Source of the DNA: an uncultured Merdimonas sp.
GTDB lineage: Bacteria > Bacillota > Clostridia > Lachnospirales > Lachnospiraceae
Length of the DNA stretch: 64,000 nt
Assembly (NCBI GenBank): GCA_944378225.1
Contig: CALWGE010000001.1
Location: 1-64,000, forward strand
Direction: 5' to 3'
Below the pieces are notes generated by a model. It worked only from the letters and a program-made list of their open reading frames with translations, ran no database searches and was not told where the DNA came from. This document shows, piece by piece, positions 1 to 8,075 of the stretch; the stretch's first letter is position 1; the number at the start of each line of letters is the position of its first letter. A program made the translations under genes and the position numbers.

Positions 1-204
1 GACGGACAGAAAGTCTATACGACAGATGTAGTGGCAGAGGATCTGGAGTTTGCAGAGAGTAAGGCTGCTGCGGGACAGAACGCAGGTTTCCAGCCTCAGC
101 AGAATTCCAACCCGTTCCAGGCGGCACCGGCACCTTCCGCAGCAGCGGGAGACGGCTTTATGAATATTCCCGATGGAATTGATGAGGAGCTGCCGTTCAA
201 CTGA
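1..204 (+). CDS. ssb: Single-stranded DNA-binding protein, C-terminal part (5' end outside window)
   Basis: The frame is open from base 1 and ends at TGA 202-204, giving 67 residues. The first residues (DGQKVYTTDVVAEDLEF) match the last OB-fold strand of bacterial SSB. A Gln/Pro/Ala-rich flexible linker follows, and the protein ends in the acidic tip DEELPFN. In the family this tip recruits repair and replication partners, and it is usually DDDIPF or similar. The gene lies 42 bp upstream of rpsR, the standard rpsF-ssb-rpsR order, so it is very probably the second gene of that operon. SSB coats single-stranded DNA at replication forks. Only the tail is visible, so the DNA-binding residues cannot be checked. 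Confidence 0.93.
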   Translation, partial: DGQKVYTTDVVAEDLEFAESKAAAGQNAGFQPQQNSNPFQAAPAPSAAAGDGFMNIPDGIDEELPFN

Positions 205-246
205 CAATCAGGGAAAGTTTGGAGAATATAGAAGGAGGTAACAGCC

Positions 247-513
247 ATGGCTTACACAAAATCCGATAGAGGCGAAGCTCCGGCAAGACGGAGAAGCATG
301 GGACGCAGAAGAAAGAAAGTCTGCGTATTCTGCGGCAAAGAGAATAACGAGATCAGCTACAAGGATGTAGCAAAGTTAAAGAGATACGTGTCTGAGAGAG
401 GAAAAATCCTTCCCAGAAGAATTACAGGAAACTGTGCAAAGCACCAGAGAGCGCTGACTGTAGCTATCAAGAGAGCACGTCACGTAGCCCTGATGCCCTA
501 CGTAATGGACTAA
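247..513 (+). CDS. rpsR: 30S ribosomal protein S18
   Basis: 88 residues, the normal S18 length. The basic N-terminal extension is followed by a [16 protein letters not shown] segment and the S18 core [20 protein letters not shown], with [21 protein letters not shown] at the end. The CxxC-type N-terminal pair is the zinc-containing form of S18. A strong Shine-Dalgarno GAAGGAGGT (231-239) sits 7 bases before the ATG. S18 binds 16S rRNA beside S6 in the small subunit platform. It is the third gene of the rpsF-ssb-rpsR operon and is followed by a GC-rich hairpin. Confidence 0.98.
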   Translation: MAYTKSDRGEAPARRRSMGRRRKKVCVFCGKENNEISYKDVAKLKRYVSERGKILPRRITGNCAKHQRALTVAIKRARHVALMPYVMD

Positions 514-540
514 TTCAGAACGTAAGAAAAGCGAATTATA

Positions 541-579
541 TGCCCCGCGGCAGAATCAGGCCGCGGGGCATACTTTATT
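541..579 (+). terminator. Hairpin terminator after rpsR
   Basis: A perfect 10-bp stem, TGCCCCGCGG (541-550) with CCGCGGGGCA (561-570), and a 10-base loop. The tail TACTTTATTG is only moderately T-rich, so termination may be partial and the helicase gene 25 bases further on may receive read-through. Confidence 0.7.
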
Positions 580-594
580 GAAGAGGAAGATTTC

Positions 595-2529
595 ATGATT
601 CAAAAGAAAAAACTGAATCAGTTTTATATAGAAGAATATGCCAGAGCCGGACAGAAGAAAACGAAAAATACGGTAAAGGATTCGGTTGCCCAGGCCAGAG
701 TAAAAAATCTGATGCGGGCTTTCCGCCGCGCGCGTCCTTATCAGACGAACAGTCAGGTTCTGGAGGAGCTGCATCGCCAGCTGAAAAACGTGGCGGTCTA
801 TGCCTACCGGCGAAACCGTACTGAGCTCATTGAGCAGATTAACACGGAAATGATTCCCAAACTTGCGGCCCTTGATCTGGGGATGCTTCTGGCGGAACAG
901 AGAGAAGGGATAAATGGAGAGTTTCTGGCCTGGCTGAGACGGACAATGCCGGGGGCAATCTGTTCAGAGACGCTGTTTACCCTTTATCCCAGATTTCGCC
1001 GTTATAAAGTAAAAAACAAAATTCTGGAACTCGTCCCGGCCCGGCCGGAAATGGAGTTTGCAGAGGTGAGGGAGTTTCCCAGACACTTTATTCTGCATGT
1101 AGGCCCCACAAACAGCGGAAAGACTTTTCAGGCACTGGAAAGACTGAAGAAGTCTTCCTGCGGCGTGTATCTGGGTCCCTTGCGTCTGCTGGCGCTTGAA
1201 GTCTATGAGCGCATGAATGAAATGGGTGTTCCCTGCACGATGCGGACCGGACAGGAGTGCATTGAGGAGGAGAACAGCAGAGTCACGGCATCTACCATTG
1301 AGATGGCTGATTTTGATGAAAACTATGACATTGCCGTAATTGATGAAGCACAGCTGGTCGCAGATACTGACAGGGGACACTCCTGGACCAAAGCAGTCCT
1401 TGGGCTTCGGGCAAAAGAAATTCACGTCTGTATGAGCCCGTCTGCGGAGCAGGTAATCTGCCATCTGATAGGACTGTGCGGAGACTCCTTTGAGATCAGG
1501 AGGTATGAACGTAAGACAGAACTGATCTGTGAGAGCAGACCTTTTGTATTTCCGGATGATGTACAGGCAGGAGATGCCCTCATAGCTTTTTCAAAAAAAT
1601 CCGTCCTGGATGTGGCGGGACGTCTGGAGGAGGCCGGCATCAGTTCCAGTGTGATTTACGGCAGTCTGCCTCCGGAGATTCGAAGGCGGCAGACGCATCT
1701 GTTCAACCGCGGAAAGACAAAGGTAGCTGTAGCCACGGACGCCATAGGAATGGGCCTCAATCTTCCGGTACGGAGAATTGTATTTCTGCAGACAGACAAA
1801 TTTGACGGGACCAGCCGAAGACCTCTGAAGACTTCGGAAATCCGCCAGATTGCAGGAAGAGCCGGCCGTTTCGGCATTTATGAACAGGGTTTTGTCAATG
1901 CCATGGGCGAGGAAGAACTGGAGTATATCCGGCAGAATTTCCAGGCTCCGGAAGAGTCGCTGACACAGGTGAATCTGGGCTTCCCGCAGGTGCTTCTGGA
2001 AATCGACGCGCCGCTTGACGAGCTGATGAAGGTCTGGTATTCCGTTACCCCGTCGGAACCTTTTGTGAAAGAGAATATTGACGAAGCTCTGTATCTTTAT
2101 GAACAGGCAAAAAAATACAAAAACCAGATTGACGGTTTTGAAAACAAACATCTTCTTTACCGGATGATTACCTGCCCTATCGATATCAAGGATCGGAAAG
2201 TCGTTGCATTGTGGCTGGAATACTGCAGGACCTGGTCTGCAGATATTTCTCTGGATAAGCCCTGTCTCCGGCGTGAGAAAAAGGGTGGAATTCTTCAGTA
2301 CGAAACCTATTATAAGCAGCTTGATTTGTACTATCAGTTTTCCCACCGCATGCAGAAAGAGATAGATGAAGAATGGCTGGGCGCTGAACGGGAAAAAACA
2401 GAGATGAAGATTATGAGTTATCTGGCAAAGGGTAAGCAGAATTATATAGCCAGATGCCGTTACTGCGGCAGGCTTCTTCCGCTCGGCTCTCCATTTCAGG
2501 TCTGTGACAGGTGCTATGGGAAAAAATGA
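595..2529 (+). CDS. Suv3-like DEAD/DExH RNA helicase with C-terminal zinc ribbon
   Basis: 644 residues. Helicase motifs lie in the order expected for the SUV3 branch of superfamily 2: motif I GPTNSGKT (about 168-175), motif II DEAQ (about 249-252), a motif V-like ATDAIGMGLNLP and motif VI QIAGRAGRFG (about 418-427). The N-terminal 165 residues are basic and helical, with no domain I recognise. The C-terminus carries CRYCG...CDRCYG, a likely zinc ribbon (about 620-642). SUV3 proteins unwind RNA in mitochondrial RNA decay, so a role in RNA turnover or ribosome-linked RNA remodelling is an inference here. The start ATG follows GAAGAGGAAGA at a good distance. The gene may be read from the rpsR promoter or from an unseen promoter of its own. 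Confidence 0.82.
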   Translation: MIQKKKLNQFYIEEYARAGQKKTKNTVKDSVAQARVKNLMRAFRRARPYQTNSQVLEELHRQLKNVAVYAYRRNRTELIEQINTEMIPKLAALDLGMLLAEQREGINGEFLAWLRRTMPGAICSETLFTLYPRFRRYKVKNKILELVPARPEMEFAEVREFPRHFILHVGPTNSGKTFQALERLKKSSCGVYLGPLRLLALEVYERMNEMGVPCTMRTGQECIEEENSRVTASTIEMADFDENYDIAVIDEAQLVADTDRGHSWTKAVLGLRAKEIHVCMSPSAEQVICHLIGLCGDSFEIRRYERKTELICESRPFVFPDDVQAGDALIAFSKKSVLDVAGRLEEAGISSSVIYGSLPPEIRRRQTHLFNRGKTKVAVATDAIGMGLNLPVRRIVFLQTDKFDGTSRRPLKTSEIRQIAGRAGRFGIYEQGFVNAMGEEELEYIRQNFQAPEESLTQVNLGFPQVLLEIDAPLDELMKVWYSVTPSEPFVKENIDEALYLYEQAKKYKNQIDGFENKHLLYRMITCPIDIKDRKVVALWLEYCRTWSADISLDKPCLRREKKGGILQYETYYKQLDLYYQFSHRMQKEIDEEWLGAEREKTEMKIMSYLAKGKQNYIARCRYCGRLLPLGSPFQVCDRCYGKK

Positions 2530-2582
2530 TGCCGCAGAATTAAAAAGTTGCAAATGCGACAAACATTTTTCCTTCCTCTGGT

Positions 2583-2588
2583 TATAAT
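2583..2588 (+). promoter_or_regulatory. Probable -10 box for the flavodiiron fusion gene
   Basis: A TATAAT lies 107 bases before the ATG, in the gap after the helicase gene. No good -35 is found at 17 bases; TTGCAA at 2548-2553 is too far away. The leader (about 2595-2694) contains a possible hairpin, CTGA..CCTGA pairing with TCAGG..TCAG around 2619-2649. Confidence 0.5.
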
Positions 2589-2694
2589 AAATAAAATTCA
2601 AGAGGTGTGTTCGGGAACCTGACGGGTCCTGACGCGTGATTCAGGTCAGCCGGAGATATAGCGTCTGCCGGCAGAGAACAGGAGGAAAGAGATT

Positions 2695-5235
2695 ATGCAG
2701 GCGAAAGCATTAAAGCTTCGTGAGAATTTTTACTGGGCAGGAATTCTGGATGACACTCTTCGTGTATTTGACATTATTATGTACACAGAATTCGGCACTA
2801 CCTATAACTCCTATGTTTATAAGGCTGGAGATAAGGTAATTCTTTTCGAGACGGTTAAAGAGAAATTTTTTGATGAGTACCTGAAAGAGTTAAAAGAAGT
2901 GGCAGATATTACCAGAATTGATTATCTGGTAGTCAATCATACAGAGCCGGATCATGCGGGCAGTGTGCAGAAGCTCCTTGAACTGAATCCCCAGCTCAAG
3001 ATTATTGCGACGCCTACGGCTGTTTCTTTTCTGCAGAACATTGTGAACAGAGATTTCTGCAGTATTGCAGTTAAAGATGAGCAGGAAATGAAGATTGGAA
3101 ATGTGACTCTGCGGTTTCTGCATGTACCGAATCTGCACTGGCCGGATACCATGTATACGTATATTGAGGAAGAGCAGATTCTGGTGACCTGCGATTCCTT
3201 CGGATCACATTACGCTTTTGAAGATATTCTGGTGAGCCGTGTAAAGAATGAGGACGACTACTGGAAGGCAACCAAGTATTATTTTGACTGTATTATCGGA
3301 CCTTTCAAACCTTTTATGCTGCAGGCTCTGGAAAGAGTGCGCGGTCTCGACGTGTCTATGATCTGTACCGGACACGGTCCTGTGCTTGACGCCAATATTG
3401 ACAGAATGTACAACACTTATGAGGAGTGGTGTACAGTTATTAATCCGAATAAAAAGAAGACAGTGGTCATTCCGTATGTAAGCGCCTATGGCTATACAGG
3501 CATGCTTGCAGATGAGATTGCAAAAGGTATCAGTGAAAGCGGAGATATTGAGGTACGCAAGTATGACATGGTCACTGCAGATCAGGCGAAGGTTCTGGAA
3601 GAACTGGGATTTGCGGACGGTATTCTGTTCGGTACTCCGACTATCGTGGGAGAAGCTCTTAAGCCTATCTGGGATCTGACTACTTCCATTTTTGCGGGCA
3701 CGCACGGCGGAAAGCTGGCCAGTGCATTCGGAAGCTACGGATGGTCAGGCGAAGGTGTGCCGCATATTATTGAACGACTGAAGCAGCTGCGTATGCGCGT
3801 GCCGGATGAGGGATTCCGCGTGCGCTTTAAACCGGGCGAAGTGGATCTTCTGAATGCTTATGATTATGGATATAATTTTGGCTGTCTTCTGCAGGATAAG
3901 GAAAATCCCAAGAAGAAGTCAGCAAAAGCTACTCTGGTAAAATGTCTTGTCTGCGGCGCTGTGTTTGACTCATCGATGGAAATCTGTCCGGTCTGCGGTG
4001 TGGGTAAAGAGAATTTTGTTCCGGTTGAGGCAGAGGATACAGGATATCACAGAGATACGGAGAATCTGTATGCTATTATCGGAAACGGAGCTGCGGGTAT
4101 CAGTGCTGCCCAGGCCATCCGGGAACGTGACAAAACGGGTTCCATTTACATGATTTCAAACGAGGAGTATCCGTCATACAACCGTCCTATGCTGACCAAG
4201 TCTCTGGTTGCCGGTCTGGATGCAGAGCAGATAGCGGTTCAGGAGCCTTCCTGGTATGAGGAGAATAACATCTGCCAGCTTCTTGGCAAGGATGTGACTT
4301 CTATTGATACAGAGAAGAAAGAAATTCATACTGCTGACGGAGCGAAATTCAAATATACCAAGCTTATTTATGCACTTGGTTCAGAGTGCTTTATACCGCC
4401 CATTGCAGGTGCGGATCAGCCGGAAGTCATCGCTATACGCCGCTTGTCTGATACGCAGAAGATTGCAGAGCTCCTGCCCCAGACAAAGGAAGTTGTGGTA
4501 ATCGGCGGAGGCGTTCTAGGACTGGAAGCAGCCTGGGAACTTAAAAAGGCCGGATGCAGGGTGACGGTTCTGGAGCTGGCGCCGAGACTGATGGGACGTC
4601 AGCTGGATGAGGGAGCCGGAGAGATGATCAAGGCTGTCAGTGAAGCACAGGGAATTGCCATTCACACTGGCGTGCAGATTGAGGCTATCGAAGGCGACGG
4701 TCATGTAACAGGCGTTCGTCTGGGAGACGGACAGGTATTCCCGGCACAGATGGTTATTATGTCCTGCGGCGTACGCGCCAATACAGCGATTGCAAAAGCA
4801 GCCGGCATTGAGACAGACCGGGCAGTAGTAGTGAACAACCGGATGGAGACTAATGCAGAGGATGTATATGCCTGCGGTGACTGTGCGCAGTTTGAAGGCA
4901 TTAATTACGCTATCTGGCCTCAGGCAGTAGAAGAGGGTAAGGTGGCCGGCGCCAATGCTGCAGGAGAAGCACTGGAATATACAACAGTTCCGGCAGCTCT
5001 TTCCTTCCATGGCATGAATACGGCACTGTACGCTATCGGTGATAATGGTTCCAATCCGTCTCTTGTTTACCGGACAGTAGAGTTCAAGGATACAGCCAGA
5101 AAGCAGTATGAGAAATTCTACTTCCGCAATAATCGCCTGTGCGGTGTGATTCTTATCGGCGATGTGAGCCGTATGGCGGAACTGACAGAAGCAGTTGGAA
5201 AGAAAGCTTCATTTGGAGAACTGTTTGGAAAGTAA
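2695..5235 (+). CDS. Flavodiiron protein - short rubredoxin - NADH:rubredoxin oxidoreductase fusion (class F FDP)
   Basis: 846 residues. Residues 1-250 form the metallo-beta-lactamase-like diiron domain with ligands H82-x-E84-x-D86, H148, D167 and H227, all present. Residues about 260-400 are a flavodoxin FMN domain (IPYVSAYGYTGMLADEI). Residues 417-434 hold a rubredoxin site CLVCG..CPVC with only 10 residues between the cysteine pairs, the short-spaced form. From about 457 on is an FAD/NADH oxidoreductase with IIGNGAAG, VVIGGGVLGLEAA and YACGDCAQ. Class F enzymes of anaerobes such as Clostridioides difficile pass NADH electrons internally to the diiron site and reduce O2 to water (sometimes NO to N2O). 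All parts look intact, so one chain should be a self-sufficient cytoplasmic O2 scavenger. ATG follows AACAGGAGGAAAG. The gene is monocistronic. Confidence 0.95.
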   Translation: MQAKALKLRENFYWAGILDDTLRVFDIIMYTEFGTTYNSYVYKAGDKVILFETVKEKFFDEYLKELKEVADITRIDYLVVNHTEPDHAGSVQKLLELNPQLKIIATPTAVSFLQNIVNRDFCSIAVKDEQEMKIGNVTLRFLHVPNLHWPDTMYTYIEEEQILVTCDSFGSHYAFEDILVSRVKNEDDYWKATKYYFDCIIGPFKPFMLQALERVRGLDVSMICTGHGPVLDANIDRMYNTYEEWCTVINPNKKKTVVIPYVSAYGYTGMLADEIAKGISESGDIEVRKYDMVTADQAKVLEELGFADGILFGTPTIVGEALKPIWDLTTSIFAGTHGGKLASAFGSYGWSGEGVPHIIERLKQLRMRVPDEGFRVRFKPGEVDLLNAYDYGYNFGCLLQDKENPKKKSAKATLVKCLVCGAVFDSSMEICPVCGVGKENFVPVEAEDTGYHRDTENLYAIIGNGAAGISAAQAIRERDKTGSIYMISNEEYPSYNRPMLTKSLVAGLDAEQIAVQEPSWYEENNICQLLGKDVTSIDTEKKEIHTADGAKFKYTKLIYALGSECFIPPIAGADQPEVIAIRRLSDTQKIAELLPQTKEVVVIGGGVLGLEAAWELKKAGCRVTVLELAPRLMGRQLDEGAGEMIKAVSEAQGIAIHTGVQIEAIEGDGHVTGVRLGDGQVFPAQMVIMSCGVRANTAIAKAAGIETDRAVVVNNRMETNAEDVYACGDCAQFEGINYAIWPQAVEEGKVAGANAAGEALEYTTVPAALSFHGMNTALYAIGDNGSNPSLVYRTVEFKDTARKQYEKFYFRNNRLCGVILIGDVSRMAELTEAVGKKASFGELFGK

Positions 5236-5315
5236 ACAGCAGAAACGACAGAATAGCAGAAGTGAAAATTAATTAAATAGAACGATACTAATCTGTAGTA
5301 TGATATTCTGCAGAG

Positions 5316-5375
5316 AGCACCCCGGGCATCAGAAAGGCATGGTATTTCCGTGCAGAGCCTGAGGGTGCTTTCTTT
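5316..5375 (+). terminator. Terminator after flavodiiron gene
   Basis: AGCACCC (5316-5322) pairs with GGGTGCT (5363-5369), followed by TTCTTT. The long loop can form an inner hairpin of its own (GGCAT/GTGCC-type pairing). Confidence 0.7.
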
Positions 5376-5443
5376 ACCCTGGAATTTTGGTTGTTTTGCC
5401 GGAACTGACGGTTCTCCTTTCTTTCGGAATACGCACCCCTGCC

Positions 5444-5473
5444 TTGTAAACTACCGGGGAACTGTGGTATAAT
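5444..5473 (+). promoter_or_regulatory. Promoter for gdpP-rplI-dnaB
   Basis: TTGTAA (5444-5449), an 18-base spacer, then TATAAT (5468-5473) with an extended TGG just before it. The start point would lie near 5480, giving a leader of about 95 bases. Confidence 0.7.
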
Positions 5474-5575
5474 AAGAACAATTGACCAACAGGCGGCGCA
5501 TATGTGGCCGGGAACAGAATCCGGAGGAGAACGGAATAAAAGACATATGCGCGGAATATAGGAGTTTTGAGGGTA

Positions 5576-7624
5576 ATGAAAAGAAAGGTTCAACTGAAAG
5601 GTCAGCTGAGACGTTATGTCCAGTGGCCGCTCATATTGAGTGCACTGCTTCTGGTGATGAATCTTATCATGTATGCGGTGTCTGTAAAAGCAGGCTGTCT
5701 CATGAGCGGGTTTCTTGTCATTTATATTGCAGTGGTACTCCTGCTGTATGTAAAGAACCGTCCGCAGATTTACGGGGAATTGGTAACATTTGCGACTCAG
5801 TACGGACAGGTGCAGCGTAAGCTTCTGAAAGAGCTGGCGATTCCATATGCGCTTCTGGATGAGGACGGAAAGGTTCTGTGGGGAAACGCAGCTTTTTTTG
5901 CAGCCAGCGGTAAGGGAAAAAAGAATCTTCGGAAGTCTGTCAGCTGGTTTTTCCCGGAATTTACACTGGATATGCTGCCGCAGAATGATTTTGAAGACAC
6001 CCGGATTGTGCATTTTTCTGACGGAGACAAGGATTATCGGGCGGACCTGCGTCGTGTCTACATGGATCATGTGATGGACAGCAGCACATTTGTGGATGTG
6101 GAGGAAGATGATGGCTTCCTGATTGCTGTGTATCTGTTTGACGAGACGGAGATGAACCGCTATATCCGGATGATCCGGGAGCAGAGACTGGTAGCAGGTC
6201 TGCTCTACCTGGATAATTATGAAGAGGCTCTGGATACGGTGGAAGAGGTTAGGCGTTCTCTTCTGGTGGCACTGGTAGACCGAAAGATTAATAAATATAT
6301 CGGCGCTTTGGGCGGAATCGTGAAGAAAATGGAAAAGGACAAGTATTTCATCGCGATTCAGGAGAAGGATCTGCCGGTTATGCGGGAGAATAAATTTGAA
6401 ATCCTGCAGGATGTGAAGACTGTTAATATTGGAAACGAGATGGCAGTGACGCTGAGTATCGGCCTTGGATACAGCGGAAAAAGCTTTGCGGACAATTATG
6501 ACTACGCCCGGATTGCCATCGATCTGGCTCTGGCCAGAGGCGGTGATCAGGTGGTCATCAAGGAAGGAGAGAATATCTCCTATTTCGGCGGAAAGACTCA
6601 GCAGGTAGAAAAGGCTACCAGGGTAAAGGCAAGAGTAAAGGCGCACGCTCTGCGTGAGTTTATCGAAAGCCGTGACAAGGTCATGGTTATGGGACACAGG
6701 CAGTCTGATACGGACTCTTTCGGAGCGGCTATCGGTATTTATCGGGCGTCCAAGGTTCTGGGAAAGAGAGCTTATATTGTGATCAATGAGGTTACCAGCT
6801 CTGTCCGTCCCATGAAGGACTGTTTTGAGGATAATCCTGCTTATGAGACGGATATGTTCCTGAACAGTGAGCAGGCGATAGAGATGATTGATCAGAATAC
6901 GGTTCTGGTAGTTGTAGATACGAACAGGCCCAGTTATACGGAATGTCCGGAGCTGCTGAACCGGACCTCTACAATTGTTGTACTGGACCATCACAGACAG
7001 ACGAATGAACAGATTCAGAATGCGATTCTGTCCTATATTGAGCCATATGCATCATCAGCCTGTGAGATGGTTGCAGAGATTCTGCAGTATTTTGATGAAG
7101 GGCTGAAGATTAAAGCAGTGGAAGCGGATTGTCTGTACGGTGGAATTATCATCGATACAAATAATTTTACCAGCAAGACAGGTGTAAGAACCTTTGAAGC
7201 CGCCGCTTTTCTGCGCCGCTGCGGCGCGGATGTAACCCGTGTGCGGAAAATGTTCCGCAGCGACATGTCGGAATACAAGGCTAAGGCAGAAGCAGTACGC
7301 CATGCTCAGCTCTATCATGGATTTGCCATCTCTGTCTGCCCGGATCAGAATATACAGAGCCCCACGATTGTGGGGGCACAGGCGGCCAACGAACTGCTGA
7401 ATATCAATGGTGTAAGGGCGTCGGTGGTTCTGACAGATTACCAGCACAGAACCTATGTAAGCGCCCGATCAATCGACGAGGTGAACGTGCAGGTGCTGAT
7501 GGAGCGTCTGGGCGGCGGCGGTCATATGAATATGGCCGGAGCACAGCTGGACTGTGGTGTCGAGGAAGCTATTGAGATCGTTAAGCATACGATTGACAAA
7601 CTGCATGAGGAAGGAGAATTTTAA
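5576..7624 (+). CDS. gdpP: Cyclic-di-AMP phosphodiesterase GdpP
   Basis: 682 residues. Two N-terminal membrane helices (about 15-60) are followed by a PAS-like domain, a degenerate GGDEF domain and a DHH/DHHA1 phosphodiesterase. Visible metal-site motifs are GHRQSDTDSFGAA (about 372), VVVDTNRPS, VLDHHRQ (about 469) and the C-terminal GGGGHMNMAGAQ. GdpP hydrolyses c-di-AMP to pApA and so controls turgor, potassium uptake and wall stress. I chose ATG 5576 over an in-frame TTG at 5567 because AGGAG (5560-5564) lies 11 bases before the ATG and only 2 before the TTG. rplI begins on the base after the stop, which means tight co-transcription with rplI and dnaB, as in other Firmicutes. Confidence 0.95.
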   Translation: MKRKVQLKGQLRRYVQWPLILSALLLVMNLIMYAVSVKAGCLMSGFLVIYIAVVLLLYVKNRPQIYGELVTFATQYGQVQRKLLKELAIPYALLDEDGKVLWGNAAFFAASGKGKKNLRKSVSWFFPEFTLDMLPQNDFEDTRIVHFSDGDKDYRADLRRVYMDHVMDSSTFVDVEEDDGFLIAVYLFDETEMNRYIRMIREQRLVAGLLYLDNYEEALDTVEEVRRSLLVALVDRKINKYIGALGGIVKKMEKDKYFIAIQEKDLPVMRENKFEILQDVKTVNIGNEMAVTLSIGLGYSGKSFADNYDYARIAIDLALARGGDQVVIKEGENISYFGGKTQQVEKATRVKARVKAHALREFIESRDKVMVMGHRQSDTDSFGAAIGIYRASKVLGKRAYIVINEVTSSVRPMKDCFEDNPAYETDMFLNSEQAIEMIDQNTVLVVVDTNRPSYTECPELLNRTSTIVVLDHHRQTNEQIQNAILSYIEPYASSACEMVAEILQYFDEGLKIKAVEADCLYGGIIIDTNNFTSKTGVRTFEAAAFLRRCGADVTRVRKMFRSDMSEYKAKAEAVRHAQLYHGFAISVCPDQNIQSPTIVGAQAANELLNINGVRASVVLTDYQHRTYVSARSIDEVNVQVLMERLGGGGHMNMAGAQLDCGVEEAIEIVKHTIDKLHEEGEF

Positions 7625-8071
7625 ATGAAAGTAATTTTGATAGAGGATGTAAAGTCCCTGGGGAAAAAGGGGCAGATCGTAGATGTGAATGACGGATATG
7701 CCCGCAATTTTATTCTGGCAAAGAAACTGGGACTGGAGGCCACGCCCAAGAATCTGAATGATTTAAAGCTGAAGAAGGCCAATGAAGAGAAAATCGCGAA
7801 GGAAATCTATGAAGAGGCCAAGGCTTTTGGAGAGCGTCTTGCGGAGATGGAAGTCAACGTAACGATCAAGACAGGGGAAGGCGGAAAGATTTTCGGTTCC
7901 GTTTCTTCAAAGGAGATTGCGCAGGCAGCGCAGGAACAGCTTGGTATTGAACTGGACAAGAAAAAGATGCAGCTGCCCAGTCCGATTAAAACTCTTGGAA
8001 CTACGATGGTGCCGATTCGTCTGCATCCGAAGGTAACTGCAGAACTGAAAGTAAATGTAAGAGAAGCATAA
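7625..8071 (+). CDS. rplI: 50S ribosomal protein L9
   Basis: 148 residues, the normal L9 length. The N-terminal signature GKKGQIVDVNDGYARNF is followed by FILAKKLGLEAT, the long connecting helix and the C-terminal domain (KTGEGGKIFGSVSSKEI). L9 binds domain V of 23S rRNA near the L1 stalk. Its ATG starts directly after the gdpP stop, with GAAGGAGAA inside the gdpP end as ribosome site, and dnaB begins 4 bases after its stop. Confidence 0.98.
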   Translation: MKVILIEDVKSLGKKGQIVDVNDGYARNFILAKKLGLEATPKNLNDLKLKKANEEKIAKEIYEEAKAFGERLAEMEVNVTIKTGEGGKIFGSVSSKEIAQAAQEQLGIELDKKKMQLPSPIKTLGTTMVPIRLHPKVTAELKVNVREA

Positions 8072-8075
8072 TAAG

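Larger units (their letters stand above)
5236..5575. other. Gap between flavodiiron gene and gdpP
   Basis: No credible gene. It holds the terminator of the upstream gene (5316-5375), a gdpP promoter (5444-5473) and an untranslated leader of about 100 bases with no structure I recognise. Confidence 0.6.

Noticed and set aside
5482..5820. 112-codon plus-strand frame overlapping the gdpP start
   Set aside because: It lies in another frame of gdpP, has no ribosome site, and gdpP is a clear family match.
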